This document shows, piece after piece, positions 34,151 to 41,987 of a DNA stretch of 64,000 nt. Position numbers and translations under genes: made by a program. The stretch is from Promicromonospora iranensis. GTDB taxonomy: Bacteria > Actinomycetota > Actinomycetes > Actinomycetales > Cellulomonadaceae. The stretch is taken from contig NZ_JAJQMN010000004.1 in assembly GCF_028994775.1 (NCBI RefSeq), forward strand, positions 186,001 to 250,000. Direction: 5' to 3'. Below the pieces are notes generated by a model. The model was not told the origin of the DNA. It saw only the letters and a list, made by a program, of their open reading frames with translations, and did no database searches. Positions within the stretch are counted from its first letter, which is position 1, and every line of letters begins with the position of its first letter.

Positions 34151-34834
34151 GTGCGCAGAGGGACAAAGGTGGCGGTCGGTGTCGGTGCGGCAATAGTCGT
34201 GGTCGGAGGGGCGGCGGCGATCTTCGGGCCGGGCCTGTACGCGGACTGGGCCAACGAGGCCGCGGCGGACGCACCCACCCTGGAGTCGTCGGCGGTCCCC
34301 CTGCCCGACGCCGAGGCGGCGGCCGGCACGTGGACGGTCAGCGACGGGTCGTTCGCCGGGTACCGCGTCGACGAGGTGCTGCAGGGTGAGGACGTGACGG
34401 TCACCGGACGCACCGAGGACGTCACCGGCGCCGTGACGGTCGCCGACGGCTCCATCTCCGAGGCGAACATCGAGGTCGACATGACGACCGTGGCGACCGA
34501 CGAGGCCAACCGCGACGGCTACTTCCGGGACACCGCGCTGGAGGTCGGCAAGTTCCCCTCCGCGACGTTCGAGCTCACCGAGCCGGCGCCGATCGAGGAG
34601 GGCGCCACCTCCGTCGAGCTCACGGGCGACGTCACGGTCCACGGCGTCACGCAACCCGCGACGTTCGAGGCGGAGGTCGCGGGCGACGCGACCAGCGGCG
34701 ACCCGGTGCAAGTCATCGGCAGCATCCCGATCACGTTCGCGGACTTCGACGTCGAAGCCCCGTCGCTCGGGTTCGTGACGGTGGAGGATGAGGGCAGCAT
34801 CGAGTTCTCGCTGCAGCTCCAGCCGGGACAGTAA
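34151..34834 (+). CDS. YceI-family secreted/membrane-anchored protein
   Basis: A 227-residue protein with an N-terminal membrane anchor (residues about 7-28) and an extracellular YceI domain from about residue 60 (TWTVSDGSFAGYRV), a lipocalin-like barrel that binds isoprenoid-type lipids in known members. The family motifs DGYFRDTALEVGKFPSATFEL and GDVTVHGVTQP are visible. GTG 34151 follows GAGAGGGG; an upstream frame is open but unsupported. The ECF sigma gene begins 56 bp downstream, so the three genes YceI-sigma-anti-sigma may form one unit, with the YceI protein as part of the output. Confidence 0.85.
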   Translation: MRRGTKVAVGVGAAIVVVGGAAAIFGPGLYADWANEAAADAPTLESSAVPLPDAEAAAGTWTVSDGSFAGYRVDEVLQGEDVTVTGRTEDVTGAVTVADGSISEANIEVDMTTVATDEANRDGYFRDTALEVGKFPSATFELTEPAPIEEGATSVELTGDVTVHGVTQPATFEAEVAGDATSGDPVQVIGSIPITFADFDVEAPSLGFVTVEDEGSIEFSLQLQPGQ

Positions 34835-34890
34835 CGACCAGCAACCCACAGCTCCCACGAGAAGCGACCAGGACCCGGAGGCGACGGGAC

Positions 34891-35415
34891 GTGACCACGA
34901 GTGACCCGCCGGCGGGTGCCGAGGACCAGCTCCTCGCCGCGGTGCACGACACGCACGCCGGTGCGCTCTACCGGTACGTCGTGCGTCGCACCGGCGACGA
35001 GGAGGAGGCACGCGACGTCGTGCAGGAGACCCTGCTGCGTGCGTGGCGGCACCCCGAGGTGCTCGAACGGTCCGAGGAGGCCGTGCGCGCCTGGCTGTTC
35101 ACCGTCGCGCGCAACCTCACGGTGGACCACCTCCGCAGCGCCCGGCGCACCCGCGAGCGGGCCACCGGTCACGTCCCCGACCGTGAGGAGCGGGACACCA
35201 CGCAGGCCCTGCTCGACTCGTGGCTCGTCGCCGACGCGCTGGTGTCGCTCTCCCCGGCGCACCGGGCGGTCGTCGTGGGCGCCTACTACGGCGGCCGTTC
35301 GGTGGCCGAGCTCGCGACCGAGCTGGGCATCGCGCCCGGCACGGTCAAGTCGCGTCTGCACTACGGCTTGCGCGCGCTGCGCCTGGCCCTGCAGGAGAAA
35401 GGAGTTACCCCATGA
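34891..35415 (+). CDS. ECF RNA polymerase sigma factor
   Basis: A 174-residue extracytoplasmic-function sigma factor. Region 2 (LYRYVVRRTGDEEEARDVVQETLLRAWRH-like, about residues 27-55) recognises the -10 element. Region 4 (LSPAHRAVVVGAYYGGRSVAELATELGIAPGTVKSRLHYGLRAL) near residues 118-162 binds the -35 element. It resembles SigK/SigL-type sigma factors. It overlaps the downstream anti-sigma gene by 4 bp (ATGA), the usual arrangement for coupled synthesis. Its regulon is unknown; the preceding YceI gene is a natural candidate. Confidence 0.92.
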   Translation: MTTSDPPAGAEDQLLAAVHDTHAGALYRYVVRRTGDEEEARDVVQETLLRAWRHPEVLERSEEAVRAWLFTVARNLTVDHLRSARRTRERATGHVPDREERDTTQALLDSWLVADALVSLSPAHRAVVVGAYYGGRSVAELATELGIAPGTVKSRLHYGLRALRLALQEKGVTP

Positions 35416-36224
35416 TCCCGGCCGAGGGAGGACACTGCGGCGACCAGTACGCCGAGTGGGATGCGGCGTACGTGCTCGGTGCCCTGAGCCCGAGCGACCG
35501 GCGCGCCTACGAACGGCACCTGGCCGAGTGCGCCGCGTGCCGTGCCGCCGTCGCCGAGCTCGCCGGCATGCCGGGGCTCCTGAGCACACTGACGGCAGGA
35601 CACGCGGAGGCACTCGTCGCGGAGGCACCCGGAACCGGCTTGCCCGACGGCGACAGGTCCGCCCCGCACGACGCCAGTCCCGAACCTGCACCGGCGGTGT
35701 CCCTCGCGAGCCTCGCCGGCGCGGCCCGCAGGTCTCGCACCCGACGCCGGTCGCTGCTGGCCGTCGCGGCGTCGGCCCTGGTGGCCGCGGGGGCGATCGG
35801 TGGGACGGTGCTCGCCGACAACGGCCTCTTCGGGTCGCCGGACGGCGCGGGCACGACGCCCCCGTCGGCCACCGTGGCCGGCGCCCGCACCGTCGAGCTG
35901 CGCCCCGTGGGCGACGCCGACATGCGCGCCGAGCTGGTCGTCACCCCCACCACGTGGGGCACGAGCCTTCGCTGGAGCTGCCACTACCCGCCGGTACCCG
36001 GGCAGCGAGAGCCCGACGGAAGCTACACGCCGGCCGAGCCGATCACGTACGAGCTCGTGCTGGTCGGCCAGGACGGAGCGCGCACCGTCGCGGGCACCTG
36101 GTCCTGGTCGGGTGGCACGACGACGGGCCTCGACGCATCGTCGGCCGTACCGCTGACCGAGGTGGACCGGATCGAGATCACCCTCGACGGGCAGGAGGAA
36201 GCGCTCGCGTCGGCGACGCTATGA
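35412..36224 (+). CDS. Zinc-finger anti-sigma factor (RskA-like)
   Basis: A 270-residue anti-sigma factor with an N-terminal cytoplasmic ZAS domain: the zinc motif HLAECAACRAAV (H-x3-C-x2-C) is near residue 36, after EWDAAYVLGALSPSDRRAYERH. A Pro/Ala linker leads to one membrane helix near residues 118-135 and an extracellular C-terminal anti-sigma-K-type domain. It should hold the upstream sigma factor inactive until a signal triggers proteolysis or a conformational change. ATG 35412 overlaps the sigma stop codon. It is convergent with the F420-type enzyme gene. Confidence 0.9.
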   Translation: MIPAEGGHCGDQYAEWDAAYVLGALSPSDRRAYERHLAECAACRAAVAELAGMPGLLSTLTAGHAEALVAEAPGTGLPDGDRSAPHDASPEPAPAVSLASLAGAARRSRTRRRSLLAVAASALVAAGAIGGTVLADNGLFGSPDGAGTTPPSATVAGARTVELRPVGDADMRAELVVTPTTWGTSLRWSCHYPPVPGQREPDGSYTPAEPITYELVLVGQDGARTVAGTWSWSGGTTTGLDASSAVPLTEVDRIEITLDGQEEALASATL

Positions 36225-36242
36225 CGGCCGCTACGACAGACG

Positions 36243-36740
36243 CTATGACAGACGCCGGGGCTCCGGTCGCGGTTCCAGGACGACCACCGCCGTCTCGGTC
36301 GACCGGAGCGCGGCGTAGGCGTCGAGGTTCGCGTCGATCTCCCGCCACCTGGCCCACAGACGTTCACGCTCGACGCCCTGCGCGGCGTGCGCCTGCACGA
36401 ACCGGGACCCGTCGGCCAGGTCCGCGGTGGCCTCGGGGTGCACCTGCAGGTTGAGCCACCAGGACGGCTCGCCCTCGGCCCAGCCGTTCATGGCCAGGCA
36501 GATGAGGTTCGGGCCGTCCTCGAGGTAGGCGAGGATCACGCTGTGCTCGCGCCCTGTGCTGCGTCCGGTGACGGTCAGGCGCAGCATTCCCCAGTTGCGG
36601 CCGCGCGGACGGCGGAGGCCCACCCGACCCGCCGAGATCCGGTACACGCCACGGTGCAGGCTCCACATCGTGCGGACGAACCAGCGCGGCGGGACCCGCG
36701 GCTCGGACGTGCTCTCGGCTGACTTGCGTTCGTTCGACAC
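36243..36740 (-). CDS. Deazaflavin (F420)-dependent nitroreductase family protein
   Basis: A 165-residue DDN-like protein (split beta-barrel flavin reductase type) expected to use cofactor F420. The family features are RRPRGRNWGMLRLTVTGRSTGREHSVILAYLEDG near residues 43-76, and GEPSWWLNLQVHPEATADL near 90, which line the F420 pocket in known members. Such enzymes reduce quinones or nitro compounds. Its presence implies that the organism makes F420. A single-gene unit, convergent with the anti-sigma gene. Confidence 0.87.
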   Translation of the reverse strand: MSNERKSAESTSEPRVPPRWFVRTMWSLHRGVYRISAGRVGLRRPRGRNWGMLRLTVTGRSTGREHSVILAYLEDGPNLICLAMNGWAEGEPSWWLNLQVHPEATADLADGSRFVQAHAAQGVERERLWARWREIDANLDAYAALRSTETAVVVLEPRPEPRRLS

Positions 36741-36914
36741 GCTGGCCTCCGGCCATCGGAGCGGGTCGCCTGCCCGGTGCCCTGCTCACGCCGGCAAGCC
36801 TTCTCTACCCAGGGTAGGGATCCCGTCCCGCCGCGGCTACGGGCAAGATCAGGACGCGCGGCGCAGCCCGCACGATGCCGCGCCTGCACGACGCCATCTG
36901 AACCCTGGCTAGCT

Positions 36915-36931
36915 GTAGCACAAGATGCTAC
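36915..36931. promoter_or_regulatory. Inverted repeat GTAGCA-N5-TGCTAC before the toxin-antitoxin pair
   Basis: Perfect 6-bp arms just 11 bp before the antitoxin ATG, overlapping the probable promoter. Antitoxins of this class usually repress their own operon by binding such a palindrome. Confidence 0.6.
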
Positions 36932-36941
36932 GGTTGCGGGT

Positions 36942-37196
36942 ATGACGGAGCAGATCAGCCAGCGCGAGCTGCGAAACGACAGCGGGCGGATCATGCGCGC
37001 GCTCGACGAGGGGCACACCTTCATCGTGAGCCGCAACGGTCATCCGGTTGGCGAGCTGCGCCCCCTGAGGCGCCAGCGCTTCGTCGCCGCCCAGGCGGCC
37101 GTGGAGATGTTCCGCCACGCACCGAAGCTCGACTGGAGCTCCGTCCGGGAGGACATCGACGAGTACGTGGACCAGGACATCGAGCCCCGTGGCTGA
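36942..37196 (+). CDS. Type II antitoxin, Phd/YefM family
   Basis: An 84-residue antitoxin. The N-terminal Phd/YefM DNA-binding fold is visible as ISQRELRNDSGRIMRALDEGHTFIVSRNGHPVGELRPL; the acidic C-terminus (SSVREDIDEYVDQDIEP) should wrap and block the toxin. ATG 36942 follows a promoter-overlapping palindrome. It overlaps the PIN-domain toxin by 8 bp. Expected to neutralise VapC-like RNase activity and to autoregulate the operon. Confidence 0.87.
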   Translation: MTEQISQRELRNDSGRIMRALDEGHTFIVSRNGHPVGELRPLRRQRFVAAQAAVEMFRHAPKLDWSSVREDIDEYVDQDIEPRG

Positions 37197-37593
37197 GCGC
37201 CTGGCTCAGGGCCTCCTGGACACATCGGTGGTGATCGACCTGGAGACCATTCCAGCCTCTGATCTCCCGCTCGAGGTCGCAATCTGCGCGATCACGCTGG
37301 CCGAGCTGGCGGCAGCACCAGCCGCGACGACCGATGCCGACGAGCGAGCCCGACGTCAGGACCGGCTCCAGCGAACCGAATCAGCATTCGACCCGATCCC
37401 GTTCGACCTGGAGGCGGCCCGAAGCTACGCCAGGGTCTACGCCGCGGTCGTCGCCCAGGGGCGCACGCCTCGCCGCCGGCTCGCGGACCTTCTCATCGCA
37501 TCGGTCGCACTCGCCGAAGGCCTTCCGGTGATCACCCGGAACCCTGACGACTTCGTCGGGCTCGAGAAGCTCATCGACGTCACGACCGTCTGA
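37189..37593 (+). CDS. vapC: PIN-domain toxin, VapC-like ribonuclease
   Basis: A 134-residue PIN-domain RNase toxin. The conserved acidic residues for metal binding are present: Asp in LLDTSVVIDLE (about residue 11), Glu in ITLAELAAAP (about 41), Asp in RLADLLIASVA (about 98) and Asp in TRNPDDF (about 120). Such toxins cleave tRNA or rRNA when the antitoxin is degraded. GTG 37189 overlaps the end of the antitoxin gene, so the pair is translationally coupled. The pair Phd/YefM plus PIN is common in actinobacteria. Confidence 0.9.
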   Translation: MAERLAQGLLDTSVVIDLETIPASDLPLEVAICAITLAELAAAPAATTDADERARRQDRLQRTESAFDPIPFDLEAARSYARVYAAVVAQGRTPRRRLADLLIASVALAEGLPVITRNPDDFVGLEKLIDVTTV

Positions 37594-37704
37594 GATCTGA
37601 ACCAGAGCAGGCGGCTCCGCTGCGTCGGGATCAGCCCCCGCTCGCATCGCCCACTCCGAGTGGTCGATGCGAGCGGACGTCAGCGGGCCGTCACCGCAGC
37701 CGCG

Positions 37705-38562
37705 CTACTTGATCGCGCCCATCGACAGGCCGCGCACCAGCTGCTTCTGCGCGATCCAGCCCGCGAGGATCACGGGCAGCGAAGCGAGCAGGGCCGCCGC
37801 GCAGAGCCGCGCGAGGAACAGGCCCTCGCTCGTCATGGTCGACACGATGAGCACCGGCACGGTCGCCGCCTGGGACGCCGTCAGGTTGAGCGCGAAGAAG
37901 AACTCGTTCCACGCGAAGATCACGCAGATGAGCGCCGTCGCCGCGATACCGGGCGCCACCATCGGCAGCAGCACCGACCGCATGGTGCGCATCAGCCCCG
38001 CGCCGTCGATGGACGCCGCCTCGAGCACCTCGCCGGGCACCTCGATGAAGAAGGACCGCATCATCCACACCGCGATCGGCAGGTTCATCGCGGTGTACAG
38101 GACCACGAGGGTCCAGATGTTGTCGAGCACCTTGAGCTGCCCGGCCACCACGTAGATCGGCACGATGACCGCCACGACCGGCAGCATCTTGGTCGAGATG
38201 AAGAAGAACAGCACGTCGCTGACCTTCTTCACGGGCCGGATCGACAGCGCGTACGCTGCCGGGACGCCGAGCAGCAGCACCAGGACCGTGGAGACACCGG
38301 TCGCGATGACCGAGTTGCCCACGTAGACCATCGACCCGCCCTCGAGCACTGCCCGGAACTGGTCGAGCGTCGGCGCGAAGAACCACGTCGGCGGGTCGGA
38401 GGCAGCCTGGTTCTCCTGCTTGAACGCCGTCATGGCCATCCAGGCGACCGGGAAGAAGAACCCGATAGCGAGCAGCCAGGTCACGGTGGTCAGGAAGCCG
38501 CTCGAGAAGCGACGGTTCGTCGCGCGCGGGGTGACCGCGGGGGTAGCGACAGACATGGTCAC
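37705..38562 (-). CDS. Polyol/carbohydrate ABC transporter permease (MalG-type)
   Basis: A 285-residue membrane subunit with six predicted helices and the ATPase-contact loop EVLEAASIDGAGLMRTMRSVLLP near residue 180. It ends GLSMGAIK. Its start overlaps the stop of the other permease by 4 bp, so the three-gene set (binding protein, two permeases) is tightly coupled. No ATPase gene is encoded nearby; a shared MsiK-type subunit is likely. The neighbouring mannitol-2-dehydrogenase and SorC regulator suggest mannitol, sorbitol or a similar polyol as substrate. Confidence 0.88.
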   Translation of the reverse strand: MTMSVATPAVTPRATNRRFSSGFLTTVTWLLAIGFFFPVAWMAMTAFKQENQAASDPPTWFFAPTLDQFRAVLEGGSMVYVGNSVIATGVSTVLVLLLGVPAAYALSIRPVKKVSDVLFFFISTKMLPVVAVIVPIYVVAGQLKVLDNIWTLVVLYTAMNLPIAVWMMRSFFIEVPGEVLEAASIDGAGLMRTMRSVLLPMVAPGIAATALICVIFAWNEFFFALNLTASQAATVPVLIVSTMTSEGLFLARLCAAALLASLPVILAGWIAQKQLVRGLSMGAIK

Positions 38563-39506
38563 TCCTTCACCTCGAAGCTACGGAAGATCAGGCGCAGCGC
38601 GGCGGAGGCCACGATGATCGTGGCGATCACGACGACGACGCCCATGGCGGCGGCCTGTCCGACGTCGAACCCGAGGAAGGCGCGCTGGTAGATGTAGAAC
38701 GGCAGGTTGGCGCTGGCCGTACCGGGCCCGCCCGCCGTCATGAGGTAGATCTGGTCGAACGTGTTGACCACGTAGATGATGCCCAGCAGCACGCCCAGCT
38801 CGATGTACCGGCGCAGGTGCGGCAGCGTGATCAGCCGGAAGGTGAGCCAGGTGCCCGCGCCGTCGACGGAGGCCGCCTCCAGCACGTCCTTCGGCTGCGC
38901 CTGCAGGCCGGCGAGCACGAGCAGCATCATGAACGGCGTCCACTGCCACACCAGGGCCATCAGGATCGCGATCACGGGGTAGGTCGACGTCCAGTCGACC
39001 GCCTCGAGACCGAACAGGCCGAGGGTCCAGTTGAACAGGCCGTACGTCGGGTTCAGCAGCGCGACGGACCACAGCACCGACGTCGCCACCGGCATCACCA
39101 GGAACGGCGTGATGAGCATCGTGCGTGCCACGCTGCGCCCGAAGAACGGGCGGTCCAGCAGCAGCGCGAGCACGATCCCGAGGACCATCGCCACCAGCAC
39201 GCAGCCGAGGGTGATGACCACCGAGTTCAGCGCGGTCTGGCGGAACGTCGAGTCGCGCGCGATGTCGAGGTAGTTCGAGAAGCCGACGAACAGGTCGGAC
39301 TCAGGACGCAGCAGGTTCCGCGAGTGCAGCGAGTACCAGATCGTCAGGACGAACGGCAGCTGCGTGACGATGATCGTGAAGATCAGCGCCGGCAGCAGCG
39401 GGCCGCGACGGCGCCAGCCCTCCGCCCGGCTGATCGTCCGATCGGACGCCTCGGTGCGCGCCGCCCGGCGCGAGCCTTCGAGCCGGTCGATGGTCGAGGT
39501 GCTCAT
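38559..39506 (-). CDS. Polyol/carbohydrate ABC transporter permease (MalF-type)
   Basis: A 315-residue permease with a charged 40-residue N-terminus, six predicted helices and the EAA loop DVLEAASVDGAGTWLTFRLITLP near residue 212. Features such as NPTYGLFNW and GGPGTASANLPFYIYQRAF are typical of the SmoF/MtlF sort of polyol permease. ATG 39506 overlaps the stop of the binding-protein gene (ATGA), and its own stop overlaps the next permease. A longer open frame upstream of this ATG is only a shadow of the binding-protein gene. Confidence 0.9.
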   Translation of the reverse strand: MSTSTIDRLEGSRRAARTEASDRTISRAEGWRRRGPLLPALIFTIIVTQLPFVLTIWYSLHSRNLLRPESDLFVGFSNYLDIARDSTFRQTALNSVVITLGCVLVAMVLGIVLALLLDRPFFGRSVARTMLITPFLVMPVATSVLWSVALLNPTYGLFNWTLGLFGLEAVDWTSTYPVIAILMALVWQWTPFMMLLVLAGLQAQPKDVLEAASVDGAGTWLTFRLITLPHLRRYIELGVLLGIIYVVNTFDQIYLMTAGGPGTASANLPFYIYQRAFLGFDVGQAAAMGVVVVIATIIVASAALRLIFRSFEVKE

Positions 39507-40879
39507 TGCCCCTCCTCCGCCTGGTAGGTCTCCGCCACGGTCTCGGCGTAGCGCTGAGACTGCGCGATCGCCTCGTCCACCGTGATCTGCCCCGCGATCG
39601 CCGCGGACATCTGCTGACCGACGCGCGTACCGAGGTCCTGGAACTCGGGGATCCCGACGAACTGGATGCCGGGGTACGGCACCTCGTGCGTCATCGCGGA
39701 CTCCTGCATGGCCCCGTTCATCGACTCGAGCGTCGCGTCCGCGTAGGCCTCGGAGACCTCGGCGTACTCCGGCAGCTCGTAGGTCGACAGCCGGCTGCCC
39801 GGGGGTACCCGCTCCCAGCCGATCTCCTCGCCGACCAGCTTCATGTACTCCTTGTCCGTCATCCAGGACACGAAGTCCCAGGCAGCATCCTTGTGCTCGC
39901 TCGTCGACGGGATCGCGAGCGACCAGCTGTAGAGCCAGCCCGCCGAGTCGGTCTCGGCGACCGGCGCGGGGGCGTAGCCCACCTTGCCCGCCACCGTCGA
40001 CGACGCCGGGTCCTCGACCGACGAGACCATCGACGTCGCGTCGTACCACATGGCCGACTGGCCCTGGGCGAACCGCGTGAGGCAGTCGCCGAAGCCCGAC
40101 GTCGCGGCGCCCGGCTGGCCGAAGGACCGCAGGGTGTCGATGTAGGTCTCGATGGCCTCCCGGCTCTCCGGGGAGTCCAGCGTCGCGTTCCACTCCTCGT
40201 CGAACCAGCCGCCACCGAACGTGTTGATCGCGGTGCTCATCGGAGCCATCACCTCGCCCCACCCGGCCAGTCCGCGCAGGCAGATGCCGGAGAAGTCCTC
40301 CTCCGGCGCGTTCAGCTCGGCGGCCAGCTCGCGCACGTCGTCCCACGTCGGGTTGGCGGGCATCTCGAGTCCCGCCTCCTCGAACAGGTCGGTGCGGTAG
40401 GCCAGGAACGACGACTCGCCGTAGAACGGCACGGAGTACATGTCGCCCTCGTGCGAGAGGGCCTCGCGGACGCTGGGCACGAAGTCCTCGGCGTCGTACC
40501 CCGCGGTGCGCTCGATGAACGGCTGGAGGTTCTCGATCCAGCCGTTCTCGGCCCACATGGGTGTCTCGTAGTTGGAGATCATGACGACGTCGAACTCGCC
40601 GCCGCCCGTGGCGACCGATGCCGTGATCTTGGCTCGGGCCTCGTTCTCCGGCAGCGACACGAACCGCACGTCCACCCCGGGGTGGGCGGCGCGGAACTCG
40701 TCCTGCAGCGAGATCGCGTCCTGCATCTGCGGGTTGGACACGATGGCCACGACGATCTGCTCACCGTCACCGCCGCCCACGGCGCCCGCCCCGGCACAGC
40801 CGGTCAGGGCCAGTGCGACGGCGGCCGTCGTGGCCGCCAGCGTCGCTCTCACCGAAGTACCCCTCGGAGGTCGGAACAT
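39503..40879 (-). CDS. Extracellular solute-binding lipoprotein of the polyol importer
   Basis: A 458-residue binding lipoprotein. The signal peptide ends in the lipobox LTGC (Cys near residue 28) followed by a Gly-rich spacer. The mature domain has family-1 solute-binding features including QDEFRAAHPGVDVRFV, GGGEFDVVMISNYETPMWAENG and a C-terminal YAETVAETYQAE helix. It is the first gene of the minus-strand transporter operon. The 160-bp gap before the SorC regulator contains several CTCA/TGAG sites. The polyol substrate is inferred from context. Confidence 0.9.
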   Translation of the reverse strand: MFRPPRGTSVRATLAATTAAVALALTGCAGAGAVGGGDGEQIVVAIVSNPQMQDAISLQDEFRAAHPGVDVRFVSLPENEARAKITASVATGGGEFDVVMISNYETPMWAENGWIENLQPFIERTAGYDAEDFVPSVREALSHEGDMYSVPFYGESSFLAYRTDLFEEAGLEMPANPTWDDVRELAAELNAPEEDFSGICLRGLAGWGEVMAPMSTAINTFGGGWFDEEWNATLDSPESREAIETYIDTLRSFGQPGAATSGFGDCLTRFAQGQSAMWYDATSMVSSVEDPASSTVAGKVGYAPAPVAETDSAGWLYSWSLAIPSTSEHKDAAWDFVSWMTDKEYMKLVGEEIGWERVPPGSRLSTYELPEYAEVSEAYADATLESMNGAMQESAMTHEVPYPGIQFVGIPEFQDLGTRVGQQMSAAIAGQITVDEAIAQSQRYAETVAETYQAEEGQ

Positions 40880-40914
40880 CCTCGTCCTCTCCTCGGCACG
40901 ACATCCGCGCCGCG

Positions 40915-40978
40915 CTCATTTGAGAATATGACTTGCTCATCTGCATCCGCAGACTAGTTGGGTATGCTCAGGTGAGCA
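40915..40978. promoter_or_regulatory. Cluster of SorC-type operator half-sites
   Basis: CTCATTTGAG (40915-40924) and TGCTCAGGTGAGCA (40965-40978) are perfect palindromes of the CTCA-NN-TGAG type. A single half-site GCTCATCTG (40935-40943) is the reverse complement of two CAGATGAGC copies in front of the mannitol dehydrogenase gene. The cluster spans the divergent promoters of the importer and the SorC gene. Confidence 0.65.
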
Positions 40979-41039
40979 AGGCCCCCGCTCAATAGTCGCT
41001 CAACCGTTCCCGCTGCCACCTGCGGGAGTGAGGACGCAG

Positions 41040-41981
41040 GTGACCCATCCCGATTCGAACCTCATCCCGAACCTCCTGGTCGAGGTGAGCACCGACTACT
41101 ACCTCGACGGCAAGTCGAAGGTGGAGATCGCCCGCCACCGCGGCATCTCCCGCTTCCAGGTGGCGCGCCTGCTCGCGCAGGCCCGCGACCAGGGCGTGGT
41201 CCGCATCGAGATCACCGCGCCACGGGTCGACGGCGAGCGCGGTGCCCGCCTCGCCGCCCGCCTCGGCCTGCGCGAGATCCTCATCGCCGCCAGCGGCGAG
41301 GACATCGCGACCACCCGCGAGAACGTCGCCGTCGAGCTCGCGCACGCCGCACGCGAGCACATCACCGAGGGTGCGACCGTCGGCGTGTCGTGGTCGCGCA
41401 CCGTCGAGGCAGCGGTGCGGCACATCGGGCGGCTCCCCCAGTGCGACGTCGTCCAGCTGGTCGGGGCGCTGCCCGTCGAGGGCAGCGGCAACTCGCTGGC
41501 GCTCATCAACACGTTCGAGCAGATGCCGGGCGTGCGGACCTGGCCGGTCTGGTCGCCGCTCCTCGTGGCCGACGCCGCCACCGCCGCCGGGATGCGCCGG
41601 CAGCCGGAGATCGCCGACGCCCTGGCGCGGGCCGACCACCTGGATGTCGCGGTCGTCGCGATCGGCCACTGGTCCGACCGCACCTCCACGGTGTACCCGC
41701 AGATCAGCCCCGAGGAACAGCGCGCGGCCACGGAGGCGGGCGCCATCGCCGAGTGCTCGGGCCGTCTGTTCGACGCCGCCGGCCGCCCGGTCCGGACGAG
41801 CCTCGACGAGCGTGTGGTGGGCGTGACGCTCGAACAGCTCGTCGCCACGCCCCAGGTCATCGCGATCGGCTACGGCGCGGCTGTCGCGCCGGGCCTGGTG
41901 GCCGCGGTGGCCGGCGGCGTCGTCGACACCCTGGTGGTCGACGACGCCGCGGCGACGGCGCTGGAGTCCCTGCTGGAGTAG
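41040..41981 (+). CDS. SorC/DeoR-type sugar-binding transcriptional regulator
   Basis: A 313-residue regulator with an N-terminal helix-turn-helix (YYLDGKSKVEIARHRGISRFQVARLLAQARDQGVV, about residues 20-54) and a SorC sugar-phosphate-binding domain. Domain features are TVGVSWSRTVEAAV, the LVGALP motif and a final GYGAAVAPGLVAAVAGGVVDTLVVD. GTG 41040 fits GAGGA at 41030-41034 better than the GTG at 41028. It is divergent from the importer operon and followed after 6 bp by the convergent mannitol dehydrogenase. Shared half-sites suggest that it controls both, responding to a polyol phosphate or ketose. Confidence 0.9.
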   Translation: MTHPDSNLIPNLLVEVSTDYYLDGKSKVEIARHRGISRFQVARLLAQARDQGVVRIEITAPRVDGERGARLAARLGLREILIAASGEDIATTRENVAVELAHAAREHITEGATVGVSWSRTVEAAVRHIGRLPQCDVVQLVGALPVEGSGNSLALINTFEQMPGVRTWPVWSPLLVADAATAAGMRRQPEIADALARADHLDVAVVAIGHWSDRTSTVYPQISPEEQRAATEAGAIAECSGRLFDAAGRPVRTSLDERVVGVTLEQLVATPQVIAIGYGAAVAPGLVAAVAGGVVDTLVVDDAAATALESLLE

Positions 41982-41987
41982 CCGGAC

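Noticed and set aside
38559-40556. Apparent 665-residue permease
   Set aside because: Residues before MSTSTIDRLEGS are the binding-protein gene read in the wrong frame; ATG 39506 with an ATGA overlap is the real start.
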